Shown: positions 24,754 through 32,734 of the stretch, in pieces
How the letters are laid out: each line of letters starts with the position of its first letter
Position numbering within the stretch: position 1 is the first letter of the stretch
NCBI GenBank assembly: GCA_946407015.1
Contig: CAMJML010000002.1
Coordinates: 186,001 to 250,000 of the forward strand
DNA: 64,000 bases
Direction of reading: 5' to 3'
DNA from: an uncultured Selenomonadales bacterium
Lineage (GTDB): Bacteria; Bacillota; Negativicutes; DSM-1736; Dendrosporobacteraceae
Notes under the pieces: generated by a model
What the model saw: the letters and a program-made list of their open reading frames with translations, nothing else
Database searches by the model: none
Told to the model about the DNA's origin: nothing
Made by a program: the position numbers and the translations under genes

Positions 24754-26082
24754 TTGGACCCTGCGTCTATTATATGGAATATCTTTTTAGTAATGGTTTT
24801 AGTATTGTTAAACGGTTTTTTTGTGGCAGTGGAATTTGCCATGGTAAAGGTCCGCAGTACGCGGATCGATACCCTGCTGCAGGAGGGAAATACCCGTGCC
24901 AAATATGCCAAACGGCTTGTTGACAATTTAGATGCATATTTGTCCGCCTGTCAGCTTGGTATTACCCTGGCTTCACTCGGTTTAGGCTGGATTGGCGAAC
25001 CGGCCATTGCACGCTTGATTGAGCCGTTTATGATGGATCTTGGCCTGCCGGAAGCCGTCATTCATACGGTTGCTTTTGCCATTGCTTTTTCCATTATTAC
25101 GGCTTTGCATATTATTCTTGGCGAATTGGCACCAAAATCACTGGCTATTCAAAAAGCCGATGTGGTCACCATTTGGGCGTCCGTACCGCTGATTGCCTTT
25201 TATAAACTGATGTATCCGGTGATCTGGGTGCTAAATAGTATTGCCAATTGGATTCTACGCCTCGTCGGTATTCAGGTGGTCGGAGAACATGAGGCCGCCC
25301 ATACCGAGGAAGAAATCCGTATTCTTATGGAAGAAAGCCACCGGCAGGGATTTATCAATCAAACTGAGCTGACGTTTGTGGATAATATCTTTGACTTTGC
25401 TGAAAGGCATGTGAATGAAGTCATGATACCACGGACCGATATGGTTTGCTTGTATGTGCAGGATCCCTTTGAAGTCAATTTGGAAAAAGCTTTAACGGAA
25501 CAACTGACCCGCTATCCGGTTTGTGATCCGGATAAGGATAATATTATCGGTTTTGTCCATATTAAAGATTTGCTTGCCGCTTTATCAAAAGGGCAAACCC
25601 CAGCTCTGCAGGAAATTGTCCGGGAGGTAACGGCCGTATCCGAGGCTATGCCAATCAGTAATCTGCTCATGCTACTGCAGAAGAATAAGGGGCAGATTGC
25701 CATTGTGATCGATGAATACGGCGGGACGGCTGGACTGGTTACTGTCGAAGATATTTTGGAAGAAATCGTTGGCGAAATCCAGGATGAGTTTGATGAAGAA
25801 CGGCCTTTTATTGAAGTTCGTGAGGATCATATGCATTCTGTGGACGGACGCCTGCTGCTTGAGGAGGTCAACGATGTTTTTGGGCTGAATATCGATGAGA
25901 AGGATGTTGACACGCTTGGTGGCTGGGTATCGTCCCAGGTGGAAATGCCGCCCCGGATTGGTCAGCAAATCAGTTATGCCGGGACGGAGTTTGTCATTGA
26001 GGAAGTCGACAATATGAGGATCACCCGCGTTTTGGTCCGAACATCCGAAGTGGCTGAACCTGAACCTCAAATACCAGAATAG
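24754..26082 (+). CDS. CNNM/CorC-HlyC family membrane protein (DUF21-CBS-CorC)
   Basis: About 442 residues: an N-terminal DUF21 domain with three to four helices (IFLVMVLVLLNGFFVAVEFA, LGITLASLGLGWIGEPAIA), two CBS domains (about 205-325; VNEVMIPRTDMVCL, IDEYGGTAGLVTVEDILEE) and a C-terminal CorC/HlyC domain (about 345-430). Family members act in Mg2+/Co2+ efflux or homeostasis with nucleotide-sensing CBS domains; older labels say hemolysin. The start is uncertain: a strong AAGGAGGTGA at 24707 is separated from TTG codons at 24736 and 24754 by a hairpin (see findings). TTG 24754 also has GGAAGG 10 bases upstream. Confidence 0.9.
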   Translation: MDPASIIWNIFLVMVLVLLNGFFVAVEFAMVKVRSTRIDTLLQEGNTRAKYAKRLVDNLDAYLSACQLGITLASLGLGWIGEPAIARLIEPFMMDLGLPEAVIHTVAFAIAFSIITALHIILGELAPKSLAIQKADVVTIWASVPLIAFYKLMYPVIWVLNSIANWILRLVGIQVVGEHEAAHTEEEIRILMEESHRQGFINQTELTFVDNIFDFAERHVNEVMIPRTDMVCLYVQDPFEVNLEKALTEQLTRYPVCDPDKDNIIGFVHIKDLLAALSKGQTPALQEIVREVTAVSEAMPISNLLMLLQKNKGQIAIVIDEYGGTAGLVTVEDILEEIVGEIQDEFDEERPFIEVREDHMHSVDGRLLLEEVNDVFGLNIDEKDVDTLGGWVSSQVEMPPRIGQQISYAGTEFVIEEVDNMRITRVLVRTSEVAEPEPQIPE

Positions 26083-26087
26083 AAAGT

Positions 26088-26137
26088 GAAGAAAATTCCT
26101 GTTAAATAAGACCCCTTATTTAACAGGAATTTTCTTC
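26088..26137 (+). terminator. Terminator of the CorC-like gene
   Basis: A 23-bp perfect stem beginning GAAGAAAATTCC, with a 4-base ACCC loop. The right arm is T-rich. Confidence 0.85.
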
Positions 26138-26292
26138 ATCTGCCGGAATGGTTTTAAAGACAGCATTGGGCTTGTTCAGTTTCTAAAAAACTTCTGATTT
26201 TATGCAATAAATTGCGTGCAGGTACGTCTTTTCTATAGAGGGATGTTTATAGCAGTGCTCTGGCGGCGTGGCTGAGGGGGAATAGGAATGGT

Positions 26293-26826
26293 ATGTCTAA
26301 TCAAAACAATCAATTGATTGCGTTTATTTCCAAAGAACGCCGTGCTCTGGTACGGTATGTACGCCGTAAAATTACAGATATTTCGGAGATGGATGCCGAA
26401 GATATTGTCGCCGATGTGGTTTTTAATATTTACAATAAGGTAGATATTCAGCATCATGTTGACAATATGCTTGCCTATATGTATCGTTCGGTGAGAAATA
26501 GAATGAATGACTATTTGCGCAAACCCCGGTCAACAATATCCCTGGAACAGCTTGATCAAGTCTCAGGCTTGCCTTTATCGGAAAGCATTGCTGATCCGCT
26601 TGCCAATATTGAGGAGCAACTGGCTAGAGCTGACATACAAGAAAAGTTATATCATGCGCTATTGCAACTGGAACCCAAATATCGTGCTGTTTGGGTAGCA
26701 ACCGAATTCGAAGGACGTTCTTTTAAAGAGCTTTCCGAAAAATGGGGTGAGCCGGTTGGCACTTTACTTTCGCGAAAAAAACGGGCAAAAAGCAAGTTGC
26801 AACAGTTGCTGCGAGAGCATTTATAA
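26293..26826 (+). CDS. ECF-type RNA polymerase sigma factor
   Basis: A 177-residue sigma-70 family protein of ECF size. Region 2 reads DAEDIVADVVFNIYNKVD and MLAYMYRSVRNRMNDYLRK; region 4 is a helix-turn-helix with FEGRSFKELSEKWGEPVGTL followed by LSRKKRAKSKLQQLL. It would direct polymerase to a small regulon after release from an anti-sigma factor or another signal. No classical anti-sigma gene follows; instead two small genes follow after 14 and 27 bases, the first encoding a two-helix membrane protein that may fill that role. ATG lies shortly after AGGAA. Confidence 0.9.
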   Translation: MSNQNNQLIAFISKERRALVRYVRRKITDISEMDAEDIVADVVFNIYNKVDIQHHVDNMLAYMYRSVRNRMNDYLRKPRSTISLEQLDQVSGLPLSESIADPLANIEEQLARADIQEKLYHALLQLEPKYRAVWVATEFEGRSFKELSEKWGEPVGTLLSRKKRAKSKLQQLLREHL

Positions 26827-26840
26827 GGAGGCCTGAGAAG

Positions 26841-27182
26841 ATGCATCAATGCTTGAATAAAGGAAAACTCATTGTGATTCATGTCTTTGCAGGGATTGCC
26901 ATGGCGATCGCCTTTGGGGTGATATTCGGGTACTTTGTCATGCAGTTATGGAACCATTTGATCCCGGAACTGTTCGGGCTGCAGGTCATTACCTTTTGGC
27001 AGGGGGCAGGGCTGGTGATATTATGTCGCTTGCTGTTTGGGACGCGCAGTTATCACCCTGTACATAGGCGTCAGGGCAAAAAAGTTCAGAATGTCAAGAA
27101 TCAAGAACTCTATCGTATTTGGTGGCAAAAGGAGGGGAAGGAGGCTTTTGAAAAATATATTGTACAGAAGTCATCTAATTAG
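26841..27182 (+). CDS. Small two-helix membrane protein linked to sigma factor
   Basis: A 113-residue protein with two membrane helices (about 10-36 and 47-66) separated by WNHLIPELFGLQVITFWQG, and a basic cytosolic tail (HRRQGKKVQNVKNQELYRIWWQKEGKEAF). The WNxLxPxLFGL-xxITFWQ pattern occurs in many uncharacterised proteins that I recall next to ECF sigma genes in several phyla. ATG with GGAGG 9 bases upstream, 14 bases after the sigma gene, so co-transcribed. An anti-sigma or sensor role is inferred only from position. Confidence 0.75.
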   Translation: MHQCLNKGKLIVIHVFAGIAMAIAFGVIFGYFVMQLWNHLIPELFGLQVITFWQGAGLVILCRLLFGTRSYHPVHRRQGKKVQNVKNQELYRIWWQKEGKEAFEKYIVQKSSN

Positions 27183-27209
27183 TCAGAATCATAACAGGAG
27201 GTTATACGA

Positions 27210-27557
27210 ATGTCTAATGCTGCAGTGATTGATGCGTTTCATCTCATGTGGGGAAACTTTCCAGAGCCTGTCTGTCTCATTCATAAAAACCGGGAAATTT
27301 TAGCTGTCAATGAAGCCAGCCGGCAAATGGGGCGGCTGCCTGGAACAAAATGCAATGAATTTGGAACTCCCGAACAACACCGAGGCTGTCTAGCCAATCA
27401 GGCGCTGGCTACTCAAAAAAGTACTTATCGCAAAGCAAAGGCAGGAGACAAGGATATCTATGCTTACTGGTTGACAGTACCGGAGCATCCTGATATTTAT
27501 ATTCATTTTGGGGTTGGCATTACAGTCGATTACGATCAACCTTTGGAAGGCTGTTAA
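27210..27557 (+). CDS. Short PAS-like protein with conserved-looking cysteines
   Basis: A 115-residue soluble protein read as a single PAS-like fold (NFPEPVCLIHKNREILAVNEA at the start of the domain, ending with VGITVDYDQ). It has Cys22, Cys48 and Cys60, the last two in GTKCNEFGTPEQHRGCLAN, plus His58 and Trp14. This could bind a cofactor or metal or sense redox state, but no output domain is attached. ATG preceded by ACAGGAGG. It closes the sigma-factor operon and may be the sensing partner. A terminator hairpin starts right at the stop codon. Confidence 0.65.
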   Translation: MSNAAVIDAFHLMWGNFPEPVCLIHKNREILAVNEASRQMGRLPGTKCNEFGTPEQHRGCLANQALATQKSTYRKAKAGDKDIYAYWLTVPEHPDIYIHFGVGITVDYDQPLEGC

Positions 27558-27600
27558 AGAGGAAACGGTGTTGGTTAACAACCACACCGTTTCCTCTTAA
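27556..27600. terminator. Bidirectional terminator
   Basis: AAGAGGAAACGGTGT pairs with ACACCGTTTCCTCTT (slight slip near the loop) between two convergent genes. Confidence 0.75.
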
Positions 27601-28193
27601 TCAATTTTTTGCAGTGTTCCCAGATAATACCCGGCTAGCAATAGGGTTACGATAGCCGTAAAATGAACGACAAAGAAAAACCAATTTCCGAAACGGAATG
27701 AATTTTCAGCAAGCGGCTTGCGGGAAGAATCAGGAACGATTTTTCCTCCAAGCCACTCCATAAGAATGAAGAAGGCCCACCAGGATGTATAGGAATCCCA
27801 GAAATCCCACTCAAAATTATATTCAATGAGCCTGGTTGTATTTTTTAAAATGGTTTCCAAAGTCATTCCAATATTGATAATAACTCCATAAAAGGCAATT
27901 TTATAAGGCCAGCTTTTTGGGCTAAAGCGAATTCCCAACAATACATAAAAAGAAAACGCGGTTGTAATGGCCACCAGCGGAATTTTGGCAATGGGTAAGA
28001 AAATATAAGGAAAAGAATAAAAGCCAAAATGGACAAACAGATAGCAAACGATATTTCCTAGCAGGGATGCGATGAAGTATAAAAGCCCATAGCTTTTCCA
28101 ATTTGTGCGTAAAATAAGATAACTGCCCATACAGGAAATGAGCACACTGGCAATAGAAATATAGAATTCCGGTGAGTGATTGAAGAAAGTCAA
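27597..28193 (-). CDS. Polytopic membrane protein, CBO0543-like
   Basis: A 198-residue protein with about six hydrophobic helices and aromatic-rich loops (WDFWDSYTSWWAFFILMEWLG). It resembles the uncharacterised CBO0543-type family of spore-forming Firmicutes, which I recall only by general pattern. The start is TTG with GGGGTGATC just upstream. No catalytic motif or signal peptide. Single gene; function unknown. Confidence 0.6.
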   Translation of the reverse strand: MTFFNHSPEFYISIASVLISCMGSYLILRTNWKSYGLLYFIASLLGNIVCYLFVHFGFYSFPYIFLPIAKIPLVAITTAFSFYVLLGIRFSPKSWPYKIAFYGVIINIGMTLETILKNTTRLIEYNFEWDFWDSYTSWWAFFILMEWLGGKIVPDSSRKPLAENSFRFGNWFFFVVHFTAIVTLLLAGYYLGTLQKID

Positions 28194-28344
28194 AAGATCA
28201 CCCCATCGATGATTATATCAATGATAGAATGCCCCGTTTTTTAATGAGTTGCTCATGATAACCTGAATTTGCCGATGATTTTTATAAAACTTGCTGACGA
28301 AGATTATGGGTAAAAGCAGGTTGAGCATTGCTGCAAAAACGGAC

Positions 28345-28385
28345 ATAAATAAGGGGAGCTGACTATTTCCGTAGTCAGCTCCCCA
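28345..28385 (-). terminator. Terminator of the AlbA_2 gene
   Basis: GGGGAGCTGACTA pairs with TAGTCAGCTCCCC, 6-base loop. The minus-strand exit reads TTATTTATG, a modest T-tract. It lies about 50 bases past the stop codon. Confidence 0.6.
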
Positions 28386-28433
28386 AAGTTTGCCGCCAGA
28401 TGTCAGCAGGTTGATTGCTTATCGCGGGCTTGG

Positions 28434-29585
28434 TCAGTTTCCATTTGTGATTTTTTCATTGAACCAACGTTCAGTATCCTCTTGGGACCAATCCTGCCTG
28501 CAGGCTTGTAAGAAGTAACGAACTAAAGGGATGCAGAGACTTCGAGGGGTCGATAAGTCGTCGACTTTACCATCGATCCAGAATAAAATTTTATTTCGGT
28601 CAAAGTTTAATTTGTCAGAACAGTTTGTGGTCCAATCGAAAGAAGTTTCCTTGACATCAATTTCAAACCATAATCGGATTGCTCCCCAGTATCGAAGGGT
28701 AGAATAAGTCTCCAAAAAGAAACGCAATGCTCTTAGCCAGTCTTCAACAAGCCATTTTAGTTGAAACAGCTCAGCAGGCAGTGCATGAATGCCTGTACCG
28801 TAGGTAATATCTCCATTTTGATAAATTCTAACTCCGTAGCTGATATTCATACCGGGGTTTGTTCCTTCGAATCGATCAACTAACGGGCGTAATATATTTC
28901 CGGAAAACCAGCTGTTGTAATGACTGGAATTGAGTTGATCGCGGTGGATGTGCAAGGTATTGGCCAGCGCTAAATTTTCATTGATAGGCATGCAAGTGAG
29001 GGTTAAGTAGCCTTTCGGTGAAGGGAAAAAATGAATCTTTTCCAGATCAAGATAGCGCTGGCGCAAGCTAGTGTTATTATAGGCTGAATTCGCATACATT
29101 TGGCGTATTTCCGGTTCGGTTAATGGTAAATTATCCTGATTGCGGCGGGCATAATAGTAGATACGTTTTTCGGAAATAACGGCATGGGGTTTCAAGTGAC
29201 TTTCCGGAACATAGGCAATCAGATAATAGCCCCCCTGGCGGGCTTCAATCTTATATAAATAAAATTGAAGCCCGGGAGCAATGCCGCTTCGGATTATTCG
29301 AGTGGCTCTATCGATTAAATCGGCCTGAATCATTGGGGTTAATTCTGAAGCGATCGAGCCAAGATCCGGATGCTTTTCTTCCTTAATGCCATAAATGATA
29401 ATGCCCCCGTTACTATTCGCGAGAGCCGTGATATCTTTTAATAATTCCCGGCGCTCTTTAGGCGGGTCCAGGTTTAGTTCTCGCTTATAATCTAAGCGTT
29501 GGCTTTCAGGTATTCTATCTTCACAAAGTATTCTTAAGTCAGTTTCATCCCAATATTCCGGTGATTTGCTGATCGGTAATAGCAT
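28434..29585 (-). CDS. AlbA_2/Schlafen-type putative DNA-binding protein
   Basis: A 383-residue protein. Residues ~25-165 are an AlbA_2 (Schlafen core) domain: ESQRLDYKRELNLDPPKERR, LLKDITALANSNGGIIIYGI and the later VISEKRIYYYARRNQDNLPL. The C-terminal ~200 residues have no motif I recognise. AlbA_2 proteins include nucleic-acid-binding regulators, nucleases and defence components; no HATPase or helicase domain follows here. ATG preceded by GGAGGCTGGAG. Isolated gene flanked by non-coding DNA, which would suit a laterally acquired regulator or defence gene, but this is not demonstrated. Confidence 0.75.
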   Translation of the reverse strand: MLLPISKSPEYWDETDLRILCEDRIPESQRLDYKRELNLDPPKERRELLKDITALANSNGGIIIYGIKEEKHPDLGSIASELTPMIQADLIDRATRIIRSGIAPGLQFYLYKIEARQGGYYLIAYVPESHLKPHAVISEKRIYYYARRNQDNLPLTEPEIRQMYANSAYNNTSLRQRYLDLEKIHFFPSPKGYLTLTCMPINENLALANTLHIHRDQLNSSHYNSWFSGNILRPLVDRFEGTNPGMNISYGVRIYQNGDITYGTGIHALPAELFQLKWLVEDWLRALRFFLETYSTLRYWGAIRLWFEIDVKETSFDWTTNCSDKLNFDRNKILFWIDGKVDDLSTPRSLCIPLVRYFLQACRQDWSQEDTERWFNEKITNGN

Positions 29586-29887
29586 CTCCAGCCTCCGTTC
29601 ATACTTAATGAATGAGTATTTCGCTCAAGTGGTCATTTAACCCTTGTAAGAATAGCCGAATTCCTGAGATTCATCAAATAGAACAACAATCCAATAGGCT
29701 TCATGTAAAGATCAACAAGGACTGCTGGCATGATTAAAGGCGGATCATGACTGAATTTTAAAAATTTTCAGCAGCGAACAAAGAATCCTTTTGTCGAACC
29801 ATGTACAGACGAATAGGATTGTGGTACTGTATTTATAGGACTGTTCTGGTCATGATGTACCCAATAAAAGAAAGGAGTGGTTTCGAT
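29586..29887. other. Intergenic region between divergent AlbA_2 and zinc-ribbon genes
   Basis: No gene seen. A plausible promoter for the rightward gene is TTGTCG, 17-base spacer, TAGGAT near 29793-29821. Nothing else was recognised. Confidence 0.45.
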
Positions 29888-30103
29888 ATGGGAAAGAAAC
29901 GGTGCAAATGTGGTTCCAGCCGGTTTGAGCAAGTGGATGTAACTCCTGTGGGATGTAGTGAGGAGCAGTATTTTATCCGCTGTAGTAAATGCGGTTTGGT
30001 CGTCTTTTCCTGCACGCATCTTCCTGTTAAATCTTCTTCCTATTTTCAAAAGGTTTTAAACAAATGCAGCTTTTTAACAACAATCATTGGTAAAAAAGCC
30101 TAA
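29888..30103 (+). CDS. Small zinc-ribbon protein
   Basis: A 71-residue basic protein with CKCGSSRF near the N-terminus and IRCSKCGLVVFSC in the middle, giving a CxC/CxxC zinc-binding pair typical of zinc ribbons. The ATG at 29888 has AAAGGAG about 11 bases upstream; a longer frame from 29801 would overlap the likely promoter. It has no recognised family name; nucleic-acid or protein interaction is possible. A terminator follows 60 bases downstream. Confidence 0.65.
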   Translation: MGKKRCKCGSSRFEQVDVTPVGCSEEQYFIRCSKCGLVVFSCTHLPVKSSSYFQKVLNKCSFLTTIIGKKA

Positions 30104-30162
30104 CTTTTGTTTTTTTATAGGATTCAATTAAACATGGCGCTTGATTATGCAAGCCAATGATC

Positions 30163-30205
30163 AAGAGAAGGAATGAAAGCAACTGCTTTCATTCCTTCTC
30201 TTTCA
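30163..30205 (+). terminator. Terminator after the zinc-ribbon gene
   Basis: GAGAAGGAATGAAAGC pairs perfectly with GCTTTCATTCCTTCTC, 4-base loop, then TTTC. Confidence 0.8.
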
Positions 30206-30288
30206 CTTTGAGCGCAAATTTATTAATGAAAAAAACCGGTTGGGTATGATAAAGTATAAGTAATGATCCTGCTAAGTAAGGTGAGAAA

Positions 30289-30624
30289 ATGAGCTTTAAC
30301 AACAAAGTTTATGAAATCGTATGTCAGATTCCGGAAGGGCAAGTCGCCACCTATGGGCAGATTGCTTTTTTAGCGGGAAACCGGCGGGCATCGCGCGCGG
30401 TTGGCTATGCGCTACATCGCAATCCCCATCAGCATAAGGTGCCTTGCCATCGCGTGGTTTTTAAAGACGGCAGTCTTACGGATGCTTTCTGTTTTGGCGG
30501 AAAAATTTTGCAAAGGCAATTGCTTGAAGGAGAGGGAGTGCAGTTTACCGAGGATGGCCGCGTAGATATGCGGTTGTGCAGCTGGTCCATGCAGGTAAGA
30601 GAGCAGGGCCCCGGCAACTGCTGA
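30289..30624 (+). CDS. Short MGMT-family (alkyltransferase-like) protein
   Basis: A 111-residue protein consisting only of the DNA-binding/active-site domain of O6-alkylguanine transferases: IPEGQVATYGQIAFLAG (recognition helix region), ASRAVGYALHRNP and VPCHRVV with Cys53. Its length is that of the alkyltransferase-like group (YbaZ/Atl), but those lack the alkyl-accepting cysteine, which is retained here. It may be a minimal transferase or a damage-flagging protein. ATG follows AAGGTGAG. It stands alone, 7 kb from the ogt-alkA-adaA cluster. Confidence 0.85.
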   Translation: MSFNNKVYEIVCQIPEGQVATYGQIAFLAGNRRASRAVGYALHRNPHQHKVPCHRVVFKDGSLTDAFCFGGKILQRQLLEGEGVQFTEDGRVDMRLCSWSMQVREQGPGNC

Positions 30625-30648
30625 TAAAAGCCGCCCGGACTTGGCAGT

Positions 30649-31527
30649 TTATGCCTCGGCAGAAGAACGCTCACTGGCCGGAGCGCCAGATTTGGTTTGC
30701 GCGTAGATGACTCCAATTAATACCAGGATGGCGCCAAGCAGACCTTGGGCAGACAATGTTTCGCCAAATACCAGGAAGGCGAATAAGGCAGCGAAAACCG
30801 GCTCTAAAGAAAAGATAAGACCCGTATTTGTAGAATTGGTATGCTGCTGTGCCACCGCTTGAACGACAAAGCCAATGGCGCTGCACAAGATGCTTAAAGC
30901 CAGAACAGGCAGCCATTCGTCATAACTCTGCGGCATTCTTGGCGCTTCGAATATCAGGGAAGTGACCAGAGCCAGAACTGCGGTAAAGCCAAGCTGGCCA
31001 ATTCCAAGCGTCAATGAATCCACGGCTTTGGTGAATTTTTCAGTTACTAGGATATGGATGGCGTACATTAGGGCGCCCATCATGCAGAATAGATCTCCTA
31101 AATTGATGGCAAGCTGGTGATTGAGTGTCAGTAAGCCCACTCCGAGCAATGCCAGGCCAACACCGATCACTAGTTTTGCTGCAGGCTTTCTTTTTAGGAG
31201 CAGCGTAGAAAGCAACGGAACAAAAATAACGGTGAGACTAACGAGAAATGCGGCATTGGACGTTGATGTTAGCTGGATACCAGCCATGATAAAGGCAAAT
31301 ACCAGAAATAGAATCACACCAAGAATAAACGCATAAAAGAGCATAGTCCGGTTTGTCTTGCGAATTCGGGCGGGAAAAAAAAGAGCGGCCAACAAGAAGG
31401 CAATCCCAAATCGTAATGCGATGAGATTATATTCCTGCAACGAATCCAATCCCATTTTCATAAAAAGATACGACGATCCCCAAAGGATTGTTACGATCAA
31501 CAGCATCAGATTCGCCTGTTTTTGCAT
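30649..31527 (-). CDS. EamA-type (DMT superfamily) metabolite exporter
   Basis: A 292-residue, ten-helix DMT protein with the duplicated EamA domain: WGSSYLFMKMGLDSLQEYNL in the first half and ALSILCSAIGFVVQAVAQQH leading to SLEPVFAALFAFLVFGETL in the second. Likely exports an amino acid or similar metabolite. ATG at 31527 has AGGAGG 9 bases upstream; a frame 38 codons longer lacks such a site and would run into the LysR promoter region. It is divergent from a LysR regulator 151 bases away, probably its controller. Confidence 0.88.
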   Translation of the reverse strand: MQKQANLMLLIVTILWGSSYLFMKMGLDSLQEYNLIALRFGIAFLLAALFFPARIRKTNRTMLFYAFILGVILFLVFAFIMAGIQLTSTSNAAFLVSLTVIFVPLLSTLLLKRKPAAKLVIGVGLALLGVGLLTLNHQLAINLGDLFCMMGALMYAIHILVTEKFTKAVDSLTLGIGQLGFTAVLALVTSLIFEAPRMPQSYDEWLPVLALSILCSAIGFVVQAVAQQHTNSTNTGLIFSLEPVFAALFAFLVFGETLSAQGLLGAILVLIGVIYAQTKSGAPASERSSAEA

Positions 31528-31678
31528 TGAAGAGAACCTCCTATCATTAACAAAGCATTCGCACAACTGCCCAAAAGCAGTATCTGCTGCTGATTCCAGT
31601 ATAGGAATAATTTTTAAATTAGAAAAGAGAATGTTTGTCATGCTTTATATGAATTTTATTCATGAAAGGAGGGTACCT

Positions 31679-32578
31679 ATGATTGCCAAATATGAAGTAT
31701 TTCGGACTGTGGTTGAATCAGGCAGTCTGACTAAGGCGGCCGACTTGCTGCATATGACCCAGTCCGGTGTCAGTCATGCGATATCCAGCTTGGAAACTGA
31801 ACTGGGTATCGCATTATTGACCCGGGACCGTTCAGGAATTACCCTGACGGCGGACGGGGAGTTGGTCTTACAGCGTATTCGCGAGGTTTTAACGGCGAAC
31901 GAGCGATTGAATCAGCAAGTCGCAGCCATTAAAGGCTTAGAAATCGGCACAGTCAGAATTGGAACTTTTACCAGTGTTTCGGCGCAATGGCTTCCTGGTG
32001 TCATTAAGGATTTTCAACATTTGCATCCCAGCATTGAGATTAAGCTGGCCGAAGGGGATTATGATGATATTGAAAATTGGATTGCCGATGGGACTGTGGA
32101 TTTCGGTTTTGTATCTTTGCCGACCGCAAGAAACTTAGCGGTTTTTCCCATCAAGCAGGACCCATTGCTTTGCATCCTGCCGGCTGAGCATCCCTGGCGA
32201 AAACAGAAAAAGATCGGCTTTGAGCAAATTGAAACAGAAGATTTTATTATGACAAAGTTTGGCAGCACGGATGATGTCCGTAGAATGTTACAGGAAAATC
32301 ATGTTAAACCAAAGGTGAAGTATGAGGTCACTGAAGAACAGGCGATTATGGAAATGGTACAATATGGGCTGGGAATTAGTATTTTACCTGAAATGACGCT
32401 TTTCCGGAAGAGTCAGGGGATTTGTCCTGTCCAACTTGAAAAAGAGGTATATCGGACCATTGGGATTGGTCTACATTCATTAAAAAATTGTTCGCCGGCA
32501 ACTAAAAAGTTCCTGGCTAGTTTACAAGAATGGTTAAAGGATAAGGGGATTATGGAACAGTCCATGTTCATTTTATAG
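31679..32578 (+). CDS. LysR-family transcriptional regulator
   Basis: A 299-residue LysR protein: N-terminal helix-turn-helix (VVESGSLTKAADLLHMTQSG, VSHAISSLETELGIALLTRD) and a periplasmic-binding-like effector domain from residue ~90 (VRIGTFTSVSAQWLPGVIKD, ISILPEMTLF). ATG follows AAAGGAGGG closely; an in-frame extension upstream overlaps the divergent gene and is rejected. The effector is unknown. Position argues for control of the divergent EamA exporter. Confidence 0.93.
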   Translation: MIAKYEVFRTVVESGSLTKAADLLHMTQSGVSHAISSLETELGIALLTRDRSGITLTADGELVLQRIREVLTANERLNQQVAAIKGLEIGTVRIGTFTSVSAQWLPGVIKDFQHLHPSIEIKLAEGDYDDIENWIADGTVDFGFVSLPTARNLAVFPIKQDPLLCILPAEHPWRKQKKIGFEQIETEDFIMTKFGSTDDVRRMLQENHVKPKVKYEVTEEQAIMEMVQYGLGISILPEMTLFRKSQGICPVQLEKEVYRTIGIGLHSLKNCSPATKKFLASLQEWLKDKGIMEQSMFIL

Positions 32579-32582
32579 GTGA

Positions 32583-32608
32583 GGATGCTCCCACGGAGCA
32601 GGTTTTTG
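32583..32608 (+). terminator. Weak terminator after the LysR gene
   Basis: TGCTCC pairs with GGAGCA (loop CAC), then GGTTTTT. Confidence 0.5.
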
Positions 32609-32734
32609 GCCAGTTGATCCAGTATTCTTCTTTATATCCTACAACAGCAGTTCGGTTGGCCATATCAGGAAAACCACCGATTTTCTTAACGTTATTGGCG
32701 ATTGCATTGTTTATAACAAAAGGGAGGAACGGAT

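Noticed and set aside
28434-29585. Defence island around the AlbA_2 protein
   Set aside because: No other defence-type gene, integrase or tRNA attachment site lies nearby.
31358-31678. Upstream extension of the LysR frame
   Set aside because: It runs antisense through the EamA gene; the ATG at 31679 has an ideal ribosome binding site and begins the helix-turn-helix.
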